Shown one piece after another: positions 46,902 through 57,359 of a stretch of 64,000 bases of DNA. Positions within the stretch are counted from its first letter, which is position 1. Every line of letters starts with the position of its first letter. Position numbers and translations under genes: made by a program. The notes beneath the pieces are model-generated. The model did no database searches and was not told where the DNA came from. It saw nothing but the letters and a program-made list of their open reading frames with translations. This DNA comes from Taudactylus pleione (taxonomy: Eukaryota; Chordata; Amphibia; Anura; Myobatrachidae): positions 717,001 to 781,000 of the forward strand of contig JAUIMM010000017.1 of assembly GCA_031769625.1 (NCBI GenBank), read 5' to 3'.

Positions 46902-47236
46902 GGGCTCGATTCAATTCAACGAAGATTAAAAAGCGCCGGGAAGGAGCTCCCGTAGCTATTTAATTCTGCGCGCTGTTAAGTTGGAGAATGACCGTTCTTG
47001 CGCCTTAAACACGGTGTTTAGTCGCGAGAACGGGCATTCTCCGACTAAACTGCCCGGCGCGATGCTGTTTCTGTGGCGCTAAGGGCTGAAAACAGCATCG
47101 CGCCTATACTTTTTTTGGATTTCTGCTCGCATCCCTGGAGGGATGCGAGAAGAAATCCTTAACAGAACGTAGATTTGAACAGCCCCGGGAGCTCCTTCCC
47201 GACGCTATTTAATTCGTGTTCAATTGAAATGAACCC
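46902..47236. mobile_element. PIF/Harbinger-like MITE, GATTCAATT family
   Basis: 335 bp, ends GGGCTCGATTCAATTCAACG and, inverted, GGGTTCATTTCAATTGAAC. ATT is duplicated exactly (46899..46901, 47237..47239). The internal hairpin is CTCGCATCCCTGGAGGGATGCGAG. GCGATGCTGTTTCTGTGGCG and AACAGCATCGCG are inverted. Confidence 0.75.
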
Positions 47237-47505
47237 ATTGTGTAGGTGCCCCTTGTGCTGCCAAAACCAAACCATTCTGATCGGTCGAGACATGGACTCC
47301 ACCAGATCTCTGATGGTGTCCTGTGGTATCTGGCACCATGACATTAGCGGTCCTGTAAGTTACAAGGTGGGTTTACCATGACTTGGATTGTTGGTGCATG
47401 TCAAAGTAACATCCACATGAATGGCAGGACCCAAGGTTTCCCCGCAGAACATTGCCCAGAGCATCACACTGCCGCTGCACAAGTGCTGGACAGCTTTATT
47501 TTACA

Positions 47506-47762
47506 GCTGGGTATGCACTAGACAATATATTGAACGATTTGTCGTTTTGAGGCGAGTCGGAACAAGTCATCCACATCATCCAGTGTGTACGCACTATTGA
47601 GTCATTCGTCGCATCCAAGATCCGGTGGCCTAAACCATGCTTCTGGATGCAGCGGGGAACTATATATCGGGCGGACATACACCAGATTGTGCAGTGGGTA
47701 CGGACCGCTGGATAGATCACGCCATCGCTGGGTACACACATCGCTTAGTGTGGACCCGGCTT
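47506..47762. repeat. hAT-like miniature element, diverged
   Basis: Starts AGCTGGGTATGCACTAGACA and ends with GCTGGGTACACACATCGC, TTAGTGTGGACCCGGCT. GTGTGTACGCACTATTGAGT is central. It is related in style to 10022..10420 and 53944..54340, but ends are not precise. Confidence 0.4.
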
Positions 47763-48567
47763 TTCATTGCAATTTATTTTTGAGTTTGGACACGCTCTTT
47801 TCAAATCTAAATCCCTCTGCATATCTGAAATCTGCCCACCTGCAGTGCAGCATTACTTTTACTTTAAAGCTACTTTTACTCTTTTTTTTGCTTTTACTCC
47901 CAACTCAATATCAGCCCCTATACTCTTAATTTTAGAACATAGGTGGGGTCTCCTGTTGTAAATTCTCAGGCTCCCTAAAGTCGCAATCCAGCTCAGCCAA
48001 GGCGTGCTAATGTAAAGCTGAATGACATACATGCATTGCTTACCTGATAAATTCCAGGGCTGGGAGGCACAAACAACACAATATAACAGCCCAAGGCAAC
48101 AGCTAGAAGTCACTTACAGTCCCTTATCTTGCTGTCCACATGCACTAGCCACAGATGGCAGAATACAAGAAGATTAGAGGATATGAAGATTCTAAGCAGT
48201 GTCCAGCCCACAGTGGGTGAAATTACAGCAAGCCAGTCATATGTGGCATGCAACGCATATTAACGGAGAAAGTTCAAGTGCTGTATTACAATTCAATATA
48301 AAGCCGATGCTGCAGTTACAAGTGAGTATCCCATGAACAGAGTGATCTGGTCACCATGGCGACTGAAATTTGTCCAGCCTGAATCATAATATTAAAGCGA
48401 TACAAAAACATTTCTGTAAATATCATCTGTATAAACAGCGAGTTATGTGGTCACCACCACTTCTTATATCATTACAATTTACAGAAGTCAGACTTCTGAG
48501 AATTATATTAAAAATACTGTCTACTGTGCTTTTCTGCGATTAAATAAACCTTTGGTGGCTTCTAATA

Positions 48568-48573
<6 letters not shown>
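47763..48573. other. Unassigned non-coding stretch
   Basis: No gene, repeat or splice-site pair that I can support. Confidence 0.45.
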
Positions 48574-48626
<53 letters not shown>

Positions 48627-48661
48627 CATACATACATACATATATATATATACACACACAC
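48574..48661. repeat. Compound TA / TACA / CA microsatellite
   Basis: CTCTCTCT, (TA)n, CATACATACATACATACATA, (TA)n and CACACACA follow one another. Confidence 0.95.
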
Positions 48662-48687
48662 AAACAGTAGGGAGTGCAGTTCGGAAT

Positions 48688-48985
48688 CAGTATGAATGAC
48701 TGCCAGACGTCAGCCCGGCGGTTCAAATCCCGATGCCAGTTAAAATCCTGACAGCGCAGGTAAGTATGCTATCCCTACCCCTCTCACCCCCCTAACCCTC
48801 CCTTAGGGGTGCCTAACCTTAACTTCCCTCCGTTAGTGCCTAAACCTAACAACCCCCTAGTACCCATCCCCAGCAGAGGACGATCGGTCCGACATCTTCA
48901 TTAACATAGGCGCCGGTATTTCGACGCCTATGTTAAATCCCTTGCCGAGATTCCAGTGTCAGGTTTGTGACGTTCACCATGCTCT
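48688..48985. repeat. CCTAACC-type miniature element
   Basis: Contains GCCCGGCGGTTCAAATCCCG at the left, CCTAACCCTCCCTTAGGGG in the middle, an inverted pair GGCGCCGGTATTTCGAC / GACGCCTATGTTAA, and CCAGTGTCAGGTTTG at the right. It is the same family as 26..6587, 49700..49972 and 50905..51835. Non-coding. Confidence 0.5.
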
Positions 48986-49699
48986 AGTAATAATACACTG
49001 CAATAAGTTGCAGGGAAGGAATAAAAAAAAAAAAAAAGCACACGCACCAAAGTATTAAGCAAAATAAGCAAAACAAGCAACAGGTGTATGGACTAGTTCA
49101 TCTAGACTTGAAGGATGAGGGTTTTGCCCTTGCAGCAATGGCAGAGTTAACACTCCCACACCCAGGAATTCTAAGAATTCCACGGAATCTAGGGATATTA
49201 CTGGCTGGCAATGAGATGCAAGTTACCATGGCAGCAATGCCCACCTCTCAGGGACACAATGGGCAAGAGTGAAAATGCAGAGATTGTAATGGATGCAGCA
49301 TATCCATAAAACTAACAGCATGAAACATATTGCACATGAAAGAGATAAGCACAGTTAAAGTCATCAAGCTCTTTACAGACCAAACAGCAACACTTTATAT
49401 GTAATATGTGGATGCATAGCTTTCCATTTTAGCTAAAAGGGTCCAAGAATGTACAGATACTGTATAGAGTAACCAATCATTTATTTAGTAATGGAGCAAT
49501 TTCCCACCACATAGGTGTCTAGCAATATATATATATATGTATTTACAGGACAAATTCACAAATAATTCTGCAGGTTACAAATCTACAATTCAACTAGAAA
49601 GCCAACAAAAGCTGCGTTAAAACAACTTTTATTTGAAGATCACATTTGCCGTAATGGATTGGTGTGTCACCTACTGTACCCTCAAGAAATAAGGGGATC
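48986..49699. other. Unassigned non-coding stretch
   Basis: An A-run at 49023..49037 and a short frame at 49084..49272 without a recognised domain. Treated as background. Confidence 0.45.
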
Positions 49700-49972
49700 A
49701 GTAGCCTAAACCTAAGTCTACCGGGGGGTGCCTAACCCCCCTAACCTCCCCCAGGGAGTGCCGACCCCTAAGTCCCCCCCGGGGGCCCCTATCCTAACCC
49801 CCATACCCCACCCGGCTTATTTTCGATCGGTATGCCGGGTGTCGGGCTCCTGGCGTAGATAAAATAACAGGCGTCAAGTCTTCGACACCTGTCATTAGAC
49901 CTCTGCCGGGATTAGACAGTCGGGAAGCCGGCGGTCGGCATTTCAACCGTCGGCTTCCTGACTGCTTCCCAA
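49700..49972. repeat. CCTAACC-type miniature element with terminal hairpin
   Basis: Carries CTAACCCCCCTAACCTCCCC runs, and at its right end a hairpin whose arms are CAGTCGGGAAGCCGGCGGT (49916..49934) and ACCGTCGGCTTCCTGACTG (about 49947..49965). Inner inverted pairs AACAGGCGTCAAGTC / GACACCTGTC are present. Confidence 0.55.
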
Positions 49973-50227
49973 GAAATAGCAATTGGAACAATGGAGGACT
50001 CAAGACCACACATCCCATAGGAGCAATGTATAGCACTCCAGCCATGTCAGAAATACAAGCATTTGCATGCCCCCTACAAGCCTGACACAGGTTACCCAAG
50101 ACGTCATTAATCAATGAAAATAAAAGATCTAATACAGCCTGCAAATACTAGAAAGAAAAAGTATTTGTATGTTATTAGCTGCATTATCAGAGGATTGGAA
50201 ACCTTGAGTATTCTTATCCATCTAGTG

Positions 50228-50412
50228 CAGGGGTTCCCAACCACGGTCCTCAAGGCACACTAACAGTCCAGGTTTTAAGGATAGCCATACTTGAGCACAG
50301 GCAACTTAATTAGTACCTCAGATATTTTGATTAAACCATCTGTGCTTTGGCATGGATATCACCAAAACCAGGTCTGTTAGTGTGCCTTGAGGACAGAGGT
50401 TGGGAATCACTG
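50228..50412. mobile_element. hAT MITE with exact 8-bp duplication
   Basis: 185 bp. Ends are CAGGGGTTCCCAACCACGG and, inverted, CAGTGATTCCCAACCTCTG. ATCTAGTG is duplicated exactly (50220..50227, 50413..50420). GTCCTCAAGGCACACTAACA is repeated inverted at the other end. A classic vertebrate non-autonomous hAT. Confidence 0.92.
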
Positions 50413-50420
50413 ATCTAGTG

Positions 50421-50904
50421 TATGGATCTGTAAAGAATGGCCATGCTTGTCGCTGCAGAAAAGAACATAGTCAATCCCCACCTAACACAAGAGAAAGCAA
50501 TTCATGGAGCCTTCCGTTAGTGCCAGAATTCAATTTACTTAGCAGCGATTGTGACAAAATTGCGCTGAATAAATACTTATACATACTGCTTACACAGTCT
50601 ATGAAAAGCACAACTAAAAGTTAAAAAACAAGCAGTCCCAGCCTGGCAGGGCATCATTTAAAAGGAACCAAATGCATAAAATGAAAGTTGAACTATAAAG
50701 CAAACCAAGTGTGTCAGTGCTGAAGATCTGGGTTTTCCATGATGCAAGAGACTTTTTTTTTTTTTTAGCACTCAGGGGTGAAGTATTCTGTAGCCAGGAA
50801 GTATTGAAAAATCTTTTAAAGAGCCAAGGAATATCTGTAACCATTTACCACAAAAGCAAAAACACTCAAAAGTTATGAACCAGAAGTAATTTTTAGGCTA
50901 AGTG
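50421..50904. other. Unassigned non-coding stretch
   Basis: AT-rich, with a T-run at 50753..50766; no gene evidence. Confidence 0.45.
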
Positions 50905-51835
50905 GACTTTTATGTGCGGTATATTTTGTTGGCATTTATTATGTCGTCACTGATGAAACGACAACATGATCAGAATGTCGACAAAATGCCCCTGGTGGTC
51001 TATTGGTGACTTACCTGGTATGCCGGCTACAGCAGTGAAATCAGGATGACTTTCCGTGAATCCTGCATGGCTTTCTGCATAAATTATGACTAATCCTAAC
51101 CTTCCCTTTCCCTAACCCACCTCCTATAACCTTCCTTTTCCCTAACCCTCCTCCTAGTGCCTAACCTTCCCTTTCCCTAACCCTCCTCCTAGTGCCTAAC
51201 CTTCCCTTTCCCTAACCCTCCTCCTAGTGCCTAACCTTCTCTTTCCCTAACCCTCCTCCTAGTGCCTAACCTTCCCTTTCCCTAACCCACCTCCTATAAC
51301 CTTCCTTTTCCCTAACCCTCCTCCTAGTGCCTAACCTTCCCTTTCCCTAACCCTCCTCCTAGTGCCTAACCTTCCCTTTCCCTAACCCTCCTCCTAGTGC
51401 CTAACCTTCTCTTTCCCTAACCCTCCTCCTAGTGCCTAACCTTCCCTTTCCCTAACCCTCCTACTAGTGCCAAACCTTCCCTTTCCCTAACCCTCCTCCT
51501 AGTGCCTAACCTTCCCTTTCCCTAACCCTCCTCCTAGTGCCTAACCTTCCCTTTCCCTAACCCTCCTAGTGCCTAACCTTCCTTTTCCCTAACCCTCCTC
51601 CTAGTGCCTAACCTTCCCTTTCCCTAACCCTCCTCCTAGTGCCTTACCTTCTCTTTCCCTAACCCTCCTCCTAGTGCCTAAACTTCCCTTACCCTAACCC
51701 TCCTCCTAGTGCCTAAACTTCCCTTACCCTAACCCTCCTCCTAGTGCCTAACCTTCCCTTTCCTTAACCCTCCTACTAGTGCCTAACCTTCCTTCCTCCT
51801 AGTGCCTAACCCATGAAGGGAATCATTCCAAGTCT
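50905..51835. repeat. CCTAACC-type element with expanded minisatellite
   Basis: The left part (50905..51080) has ATGTCGTCACTGATGAAACG and GAATGTCGACAAAATGCC, typical of this family's flank (compare 61730..61870). The rest is the minisatellite described separately. The right end near 51835 is unclear. Confidence 0.55.
51087..51808. repeat. 35-bp minisatellite (CCTAACC-rich), about 20 copies
   Basis: The unit reads GCCTAACCTTCCCTTTCCCT followed by AACCCTCCTCCTAGT. Most copies differ by 0-3 changes. One 30-bp variant (CTCCTATAACCTTCC) occurs twice exactly 170 bp apart (51121 and 51291), marking a 170-bp higher-order duplication. Later copies (51650..51790) are more diverged. Confidence 0.9.
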
Positions 51836-52221
51836 GACTGCAAACACGTCAGATATCGTTATCTGACCATCGGGAACGCGCATCGTTCAAATCGTTCATC
51901 TGACAGGTATGTCAGATTTTCCTTCAGATATGAACGACTTTTTAAATCGTTATCGTTCAGATCTGAAGAAAACTCTGACCGTGTGTATGCACCATTAGAG
52001 ATGTCCATGGTTGAGCACAGGTGTTATATCAAACTGACTTACTAATTAAGTCACCTGTGCTCAACCACGGATATCTCTAACACCTGAACGTTTGGGGAAC
52101 TTTGAGGTCCAAGCTTGGATATGTCTGGCCTAACCTTAACCTTCCCTCCCATAGACCTAACCCTTCCCTCACCTTAACCCTGCAAAAAAATAAATAAATA
52201 AATAAAAACAGGATTCTAGTT

Positions 52222-52601
52222 GGGCGATTCAATTGATTGCGATGTTGGTTAGCTTCCTGGAAGGAGGTACCGGAGCTATTCAATTCACCGACTTATGTGC
52301 TTCTAGTCAGTCTTAACAGCACGCGGTTAAGGCCGACTAGAAGCACTTAAGTAGGAGAATGCTGCGACTACAGTAGGGTGTTTAGTCTCGAGAATCAGCA
52401 TTTGAGAACCAGGCTGCTGTTAGTGCCACGCTAAGCTGTAAAACAGTATCGCGGCGGACACTTTAGTTGGATTTCAGCTCTCACCTCAGGAGGGTGCAAG
52501 ATTAAATCCTCCTTAGTCGGCTTAATATCGTGGCAAATTGAATAGCTCAGGGACTTCCTTTCCGGGGCTATTCAAACATCACGATCAATTGAATTCCCCC
52601 C
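52222..52601. mobile_element. PIF/Harbinger-like MITE, GATTCAATT family
   Basis: The ends are GGGCGATTCAATTGATTGCG and, inverted, GGGGGGAATTCAATTGATCG. It contains CACCTCAGGAGGGTGCAAG and the block AAACAGTATCGCGGCGGACA. It is closely related to 56966..57359. The target duplication could not be fixed. Confidence 0.68.
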
Positions 52602-52867
52602 TATACATAGGTTTCCGTAATAAATCTGCACTTGAAATTGAGAATACTTTTAAATATGTGAAAAAGGAGAAAAATGTTACCTTAATAGTATAGGAATATA
52701 GTAGCCCAACAATGCATCATTTTGAGAGAGACAACTATAGCATCAAATGAGGGCACCACTGTGTAAATTGATGCCAGGATTTGGGAGATCTGGGCATTAG
52801 CTCCATCCCATCTCTGGACCACTTCCGCTTTATGTAGTATAGACTGTTATGGTCTAATGATCAGTAG

Positions 52868-53200
52868 CCACTAGAGGTGCATATCCAGTAGCAGATAGTG
52901 GAACGACAGTAGGATTACAACAATGTAATCATATAGTCGTTCCTCTTCCCCTGCAGCGCCTACACTGAACAATAGGTGTTTCAGTGAAGGTACCCCTCCC
53001 TAATACCTGAACATGGTCAATCTGTCGTTATCGGCAGATTGACTAGCATGTTCAGGCGATGATTGATGTCGAAAACGACCAGCGGGAGAAAGCATCGCTG
53101 GTCGTTTGACATTTTCATGCCCGATTAATGAGCACTTGCATGTTTACAATGTCGTAATCGTGCAATCGTTCATTAATATCTGCTAGTGGATACGCAGCTT
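52868..53200. repeat. hAT-like miniature element, related to 7826..8110
   Basis: The ends are GTGCATATCCAGTAGCAGAT and, inverted, CTGCGTATCCACTAGCAGAT. The core AACGACCAGCGGGAGAAAGC with GCTGGTCGTTTGAC is shared with the copy at 7.8 kb. ATCTGTCGTTATCGGCAGAT is a small internal palindrome. Confidence 0.6.
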
Positions 53201-53479
53201 AAATTGTTTGAAAGAGGGGACTTCAATCTTTCAAACGATGGTGCACCGAGAGCTTATGAGTGATGATGACGGAAAGCATACACTTTAAGTACCTCTCCAA
53301 TCTGCCAGCCTTACTAGTATTTCTGCAGTGCAGGTTGATATTATCTGGTGCATACAGGAGATCACCAGGCAATAACCACTAAAGGGCCATACAAGTTGAA
53401 AGCAGGCATATTCTTCTATGAAATAAGTGTGTCCCTGAGTTTACTGAACCAGAGGCAAATGGATATTACCTTATCTCCA

Positions 53480-53818
53480 GGGGGGAATTCAACTGTTTGC
53501 GCTGCCCGTAGTTCAAGTCTAAAATAACGGGAGCAATTCAATTATGTCAATGTACGCAAGTGCGGCGGACGCCCATTATTATTGCTTGCACCCTCCTGTG
53601 ATGGGAAGCAGAAGTCTGCGAAAAGTTGGGCTTTTGGGCACCAAAACACAAAACGACCAAGTGCTTTGCACAAGTTTAGCCGATTTAGGAGTCTAAACCT
53701 GGTGCAGTTGGGTGCGACATGCGATTTAGGTAATATGCGTCTATTAACATGCACAATTGAATATTGCCCCGTCACTTTAGGAGGTCTGGAGTAAGAAAAC
53801 AATTTAATTGCCCCCCCC
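53480..53818. mobile_element. PIF/Harbinger-like MITE, diverged
   Basis: The ends are GGGGGGAATTCAACTGTTTG and, inverted, GGGGGGGCAATTAAATTG. CTTGCACCCTCCTGTGATGG replaces the usual hairpin (its second arm is mutated). Confidence 0.6.
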
Positions 53819-53943
53819 TTTCAAAATGATTACTGCAGGCAGTGCAGGGGTGTTACCGGAGAATAGCTTCACAGAGAGTACTTCGGAGTGATTGTCAGGA
53901 CTAAGCTTTTTCACCAACATTTAGGTGTTCCATTCATCCTAAA

Positions 53944-54340
53944 GCTGGCCATACACGCTACAATTATCGAGGCGATCCGCAAGATATCCGCGGATCGCCC
54001 CGATAATTGTAGAGTGTGTGCGGGCGACCGAGGGTTAAATATTGCTCGGTCTGGCATCCCAGATTATCCAGCATGCCCGTCTGATGCGATATTTAAGGTT
54101 AAACTGTCGGCCGCATAGGGCAGTGTATGCCCAGCCGCGGCCGACACAGACATTTCCTGTGTTCCTTCCCATGGAAGGAACAGGGAAAAGTCTCCTCCCC
54201 CCAGGGCGGAGCGCAGATGTTGGGGCTAATACATTGAGTAATCTCAGTGCATGCTGCGGACATCTGCGGCTGGCAGGCTGCCAAACAAAATGTCCGTCGG
54301 TCTGACAGACATTTTATCTGGCCGTGTATGCCGAGCTTAA
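53944..54340. repeat. hAT-like miniature element (GGCCATACACG family)
   Basis: The ends are AGCTGGCCATACACGCTACA and, inverted, AGCTCGGCATACACGGCCAG. A strong inner hairpin has arms ACAATTATCGAGGCGATCCG and CGGATCGCCCCGATAATTGT (53961..54010). It is related to 10022..10420 by its ends. Confidence 0.6.
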
Positions 54341-54806
54341 GCAGTGAAGCGGTTAAGAAGCACCATTGATATAAACTATATCGGGGAGATCCAATTCTTC
54401 AGGCATTTTAACTAATGGGCGTCCAATTCAGTTGTTGCGCCGTGCTGCGTGTGCACGCCCGACAGCACTGGGTTTAGGAGAACAAAGCGGGTAGTCCTTT
54501 AAGATGCAAATTTACATTCCTACAGATATTACATGACAGCATTTATAAGATTTCAGATTTCCCAACACAGAGATTTACAAAAAATAAGACCGTTCCCAAA
54601 TACAAAATGAAAGCAATACACAAATTGTCATTATACCAGCAAAGGAGAGAACCAATAAGAAATTTCTTTAAAAGGGGAGGAAACAAACTCCATATTCTTA
54701 GTTGTATTTCTCGATACAATAGCACTACTACACTAAATTAGGTTACCAAAAATATTTTTCTTGTGTATACTGCTACCCACATTATGGAGGAAGTTTTAGT
54801 ACTCAC
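54341..54806 (-). other. Start of KANSL1 intron 2
   Basis: Directly follows the exon's donor. It includes a short GATCCAATTC/GTCCAATTCAGTTG MITE fragment (54385..54445) and otherwise unassigned AT-rich DNA. I found no exon 3 of KANSL1 anywhere at lower coordinates, though a short exon could be missed by eye. Confidence 0.5.
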
Positions 54807-55699
54807 AGTGGTACGTGGCTCTGCTGGGTATCCACCCGTCTAAGCTCCTCCTCTTCAACATCAGAGTCCCCTCCTGAGCTACTTTCTGTAGCATCAGAGT
54901 CAAATCCCCGCTCACATGTCCGGAGAGTAGCAGTGCCCGAGCAGCTTAGTCTCTCTAGTTCAGCAGCTGCTCCCTTCAAAAAGGCATCTGAGCTGCAACT
55001 TTCGGCTTCACCTCTGCGTTGGGCATCTGCTTTACGTGTCACCACAGTCAATCTAGTGCGCGGAGTCTCTGGACTGCGGCCAAAAGCTGCCCCAACTAGG
55101 CCACCTAACTGTTGATGAAAATGGCGCTCAACCTGCTTTGCCTGGACTAGCTGAAGCCTTTTTTGGATCGATCGAGCCCTCTTTTCCATCTCCCCATGAC
55201 GTCGTAACAATGCCTTCAAATGTGCATCAGAGCCATGCTCTACACGAGAGCCCTTGTGTTCATTTTCCTCAGCAGGAGACCCTGGAGGAACAGGTGGGGC
55301 TTTCACCCAAGGTTCCAATGCAGGAATGGCTAGGCTTGGGGGCTTGTCCACAGCTGGCTTTGCAGGTCTTTTGGCCAGCCCATTTATAGGTCCACCTAGG
55401 CCCCCTCTTCCTGAATTGGCGATTCCTCTCAGCTCCTCCAGGTTGAACTCCAAAATGGAGGAACGCCCCCGGCACAATGACTGAGACAAGATGGACCGAG
55501 GAGTAAATACTCCAGCCAATTTCAGTTCTTTCCCGTGTGACCCACTGTAGCTTGTTACCAGGTCTGGAGGGGCAGGCGGAGGAAGACAGCCGCCGTTGGT
55601 CTCACCAAGGGGGAGGGAGGATGATGGGGGCGCCAGCTTGAAGTGCAGGTTGCGGGCGTCAGGGGCAGGGTCAGTGAGAGCAGGTGCCATCGCAGCCAT
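54807..55699 (-). CDS. KANSL1: KANSL1, first coding exon (partial CDS)
   Basis: KANSL1 scaffolds the NSL complex with the KAT8 (MOF) acetyltransferase, acetylates nucleosomal H4 at promoters and also acts at mitotic microtubules. The frame begins MAAMAPALTD and encodes 297 codons plus two bases. An N-terminal FKLAPPSSSLP segment is followed by LEFNLEELRG (residues 83-92), INGLAKR (105-111), a predicted coiled coil LKALLRRHGEMEKRARSIQK (161-180) that continues through RLQLVQAKQVERH, and an acidic FDSDATESSSGGDSDVEEEE tail (266-285). The exon ends inside codon 298 at CT followed by GTGAGT (donor GT at 54806..54805). ATG 55699 is the first methionine and fits the family start. The mammalian equivalent is over 100 residues longer, mainly by the middle linker. 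Other exons are not in view. KANSL1L lacks this N-terminus. Confidence 0.92.
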
Positions 55700-55795
55700 T
55701 CAGCACGGGGAAGAGGGCAGGGGAAGGGGATGCTTCCCCAATAGGGGGGGCTGAAGTTGGCCACACTGCCCCCGGACAACTCCAAGTCGAGACAC
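55700..55795 (-). other. KANSL1: KANSL1 exon 2, 5' untranslated part
   Basis: A polypyrimidine tract and TTTCACCATATAG acceptor (AG at 55797..55796) define the exon start at 55795. About 96 untranslated bases precede ATG 55699. There is no upstream ATG other than in short frames. Confidence 0.8.
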
Positions 55796-55966
55796 CTATA
55801 TGGTGAAAGAAAAATGAATGAGTAAAGAGCCAAAAAAAAAAAAAAAAAAAACAATTTTTATGTCCAGAAGAGATCATGCAATTACCAATAAATGTGTTAC
55901 TACAAATGCATAAAAAGAGGTGCCCAGATACGAACCTTTTAAGAACTTGTAATTTAGCATTTCTAA

Positions 55967-56233
55967 GGGGCAATTTAATTCTTACGTGGGAAATAAGTGC
56001 CCGGGAGCTATTCAATTTACTTCCCGCGAAAATGCCCAGTTAGTTGTGTTAAGCTGCAGCTCCTGGGTCGGGCACAATGCAGCTGTCAGGTTGCGACTAG
56101 CCCCAAAGCCCTACTTAACTCATTTTTCTCTCTCACCTCAGGAGGGTGCAAGCAGAAATCTGTGATAAGTGCAGCTTTGGGGCTAGTAACGGAAAGTAAT
56201 TGAATAGCTCTTGGGCACTTCGCTAAATTCCCA
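55967..56233. mobile_element. PIF/Harbinger-like MITE in KANSL1 intron 1
   Basis: Begins GGGGCAATTTAATTCTTACG after TAA and carries CACCTCAGGAGGGTGCAAGC and AATTGAATAGCTCTTGGG. The right end is degraded. GCAGCTTTGGGGCTAGT and ACTAGCCCCAAAG are inverted within it. Confidence 0.6.
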
Positions 56234-56423
56234 CTTAACAGACTTTAGGGCTCCCTAATACTTCAGTGTCGTAAAAATACATTGTTTAAGCAAAGATCAT
56301 TTACAAAAGGGAAAAAAAAACTCCACAAGGCTACTGATCAAGTTTTCCCAATTTTACAAATGGATATTGATATTACTCCTAATGATGTGCTCCCCATGCT
56401 CTCTGGAGCTGAGAGTCATAAAA

Positions 56424-56465
56424 GGTGGTGGTGGTGGTGGTGGTTTGGGAGGGGGGGGGGGGGTT
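56424..56465. repeat. (GGT)n and G-run
   Basis: AGGTGGTGGTGGTGGTGGTGG is followed by GGGAGGGGGGGGGGGG. On this strand it could form a G-quadruplex; on the KANSL1 sense strand it is C-rich. Confidence 0.9.
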
Positions 56466-56965
56466 ACAACTATGATGGTCTTTGTAGGCAAGATACATTC
56501 TTTATATGAACTCAAGTTGTCCTTTCTCTGTTCAACAGAAAGACCACCTTTGTTTACTCTGTCATCAAAGACATTGTACAATGACAGGACTGCGTACTCT
56601 AGCTTCCAATAAGATGGGCGTGTGTGAAAAAACACAGTATGGCCGCCACACAAACTGTTGGCTAGACATAAAACAAGAAAAGATGGTCACACTTCCTGTA
56701 AAACACAGTAATCATATAGCATAGTGCAGAAAATTCTGCAGTAGGATAAGAATGGCTTCCTACCTAAGCGTCACCAATAGCCACTTCTCAAGTAAGTAGC
56801 TGAACTACCGCCTACCTAAATGAATGTTCTCTTCCATATTCTGCCCAAATTCTTACAGGATGTCCTGGAGTCCCCAGAACCTGTCCTGAATTGATGCAGT
56901 CAAACCAAAGTAATAATCTCCTGTCACCAGGCACTTCACATATGTTTAATAGTATGTAACATTTA

Positions 56966-57359
56966 GGGGGAGATTCAAATGATCGCGATGTTGAACAGCC
57001 TCGGGAAGGAGGTCCCAGAGCTATTCAATTCCCCGACTAAAAGTGATCCTAGTCAGACTTAACAGTGCCGTTAAATAAAAGCACTTAAAGTCGGAGTATG
57101 GCGATTAGCGTGACTACAGCATGGCATTTCGTCACTAGAACCTGCATTTTCTGACTTATGTGCCAGCCGGGATGCTGTTAGTGCCGCGCAAAGCTGTAAA
57201 ACAGCATCGCGGCTAGCACTTTAGTCAGATTTCTGCATTCACCTCAGGAGGGTGCAAGCCGAAAATCCTCCTTAGTCAGCTTAACATCGTGGTCAATTGA
57301 ATAGCTCCCTGACCTCCTTCAAGGGGCTATTCAACATGGCAATCAATTGAATTCCCCCC
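56966..57359. mobile_element. PIF/Harbinger-like MITE, GATTCAATT family
   Basis: 394 bp, ends GGGGGAGATTCAAATGATCG and, inverted, GGGGGGAATTCAATTGATTG. TTA is duplicated exactly (56963..56965, 57360..57362). It shares the CACCTCAGGAGGGTGCAAG block and AAACAGCATCGCGG with 52222..52601. Confidence 0.78.

Noticed and set aside
51087..51808. Interstitial telomere array
   Set aside because: CCCTAACCCT occurs in each 35-bp unit but is not a continuous (CCCTAA)n run. The array is better explained as expansion of a MITE-internal motif.
54803..55699. Assignment to KANSL1L
   Set aside because: The N-terminal MAAMAPALTD and the FDSDATESSSGGDSDVEEEE region fit KANSL1; KANSL1L begins differently.
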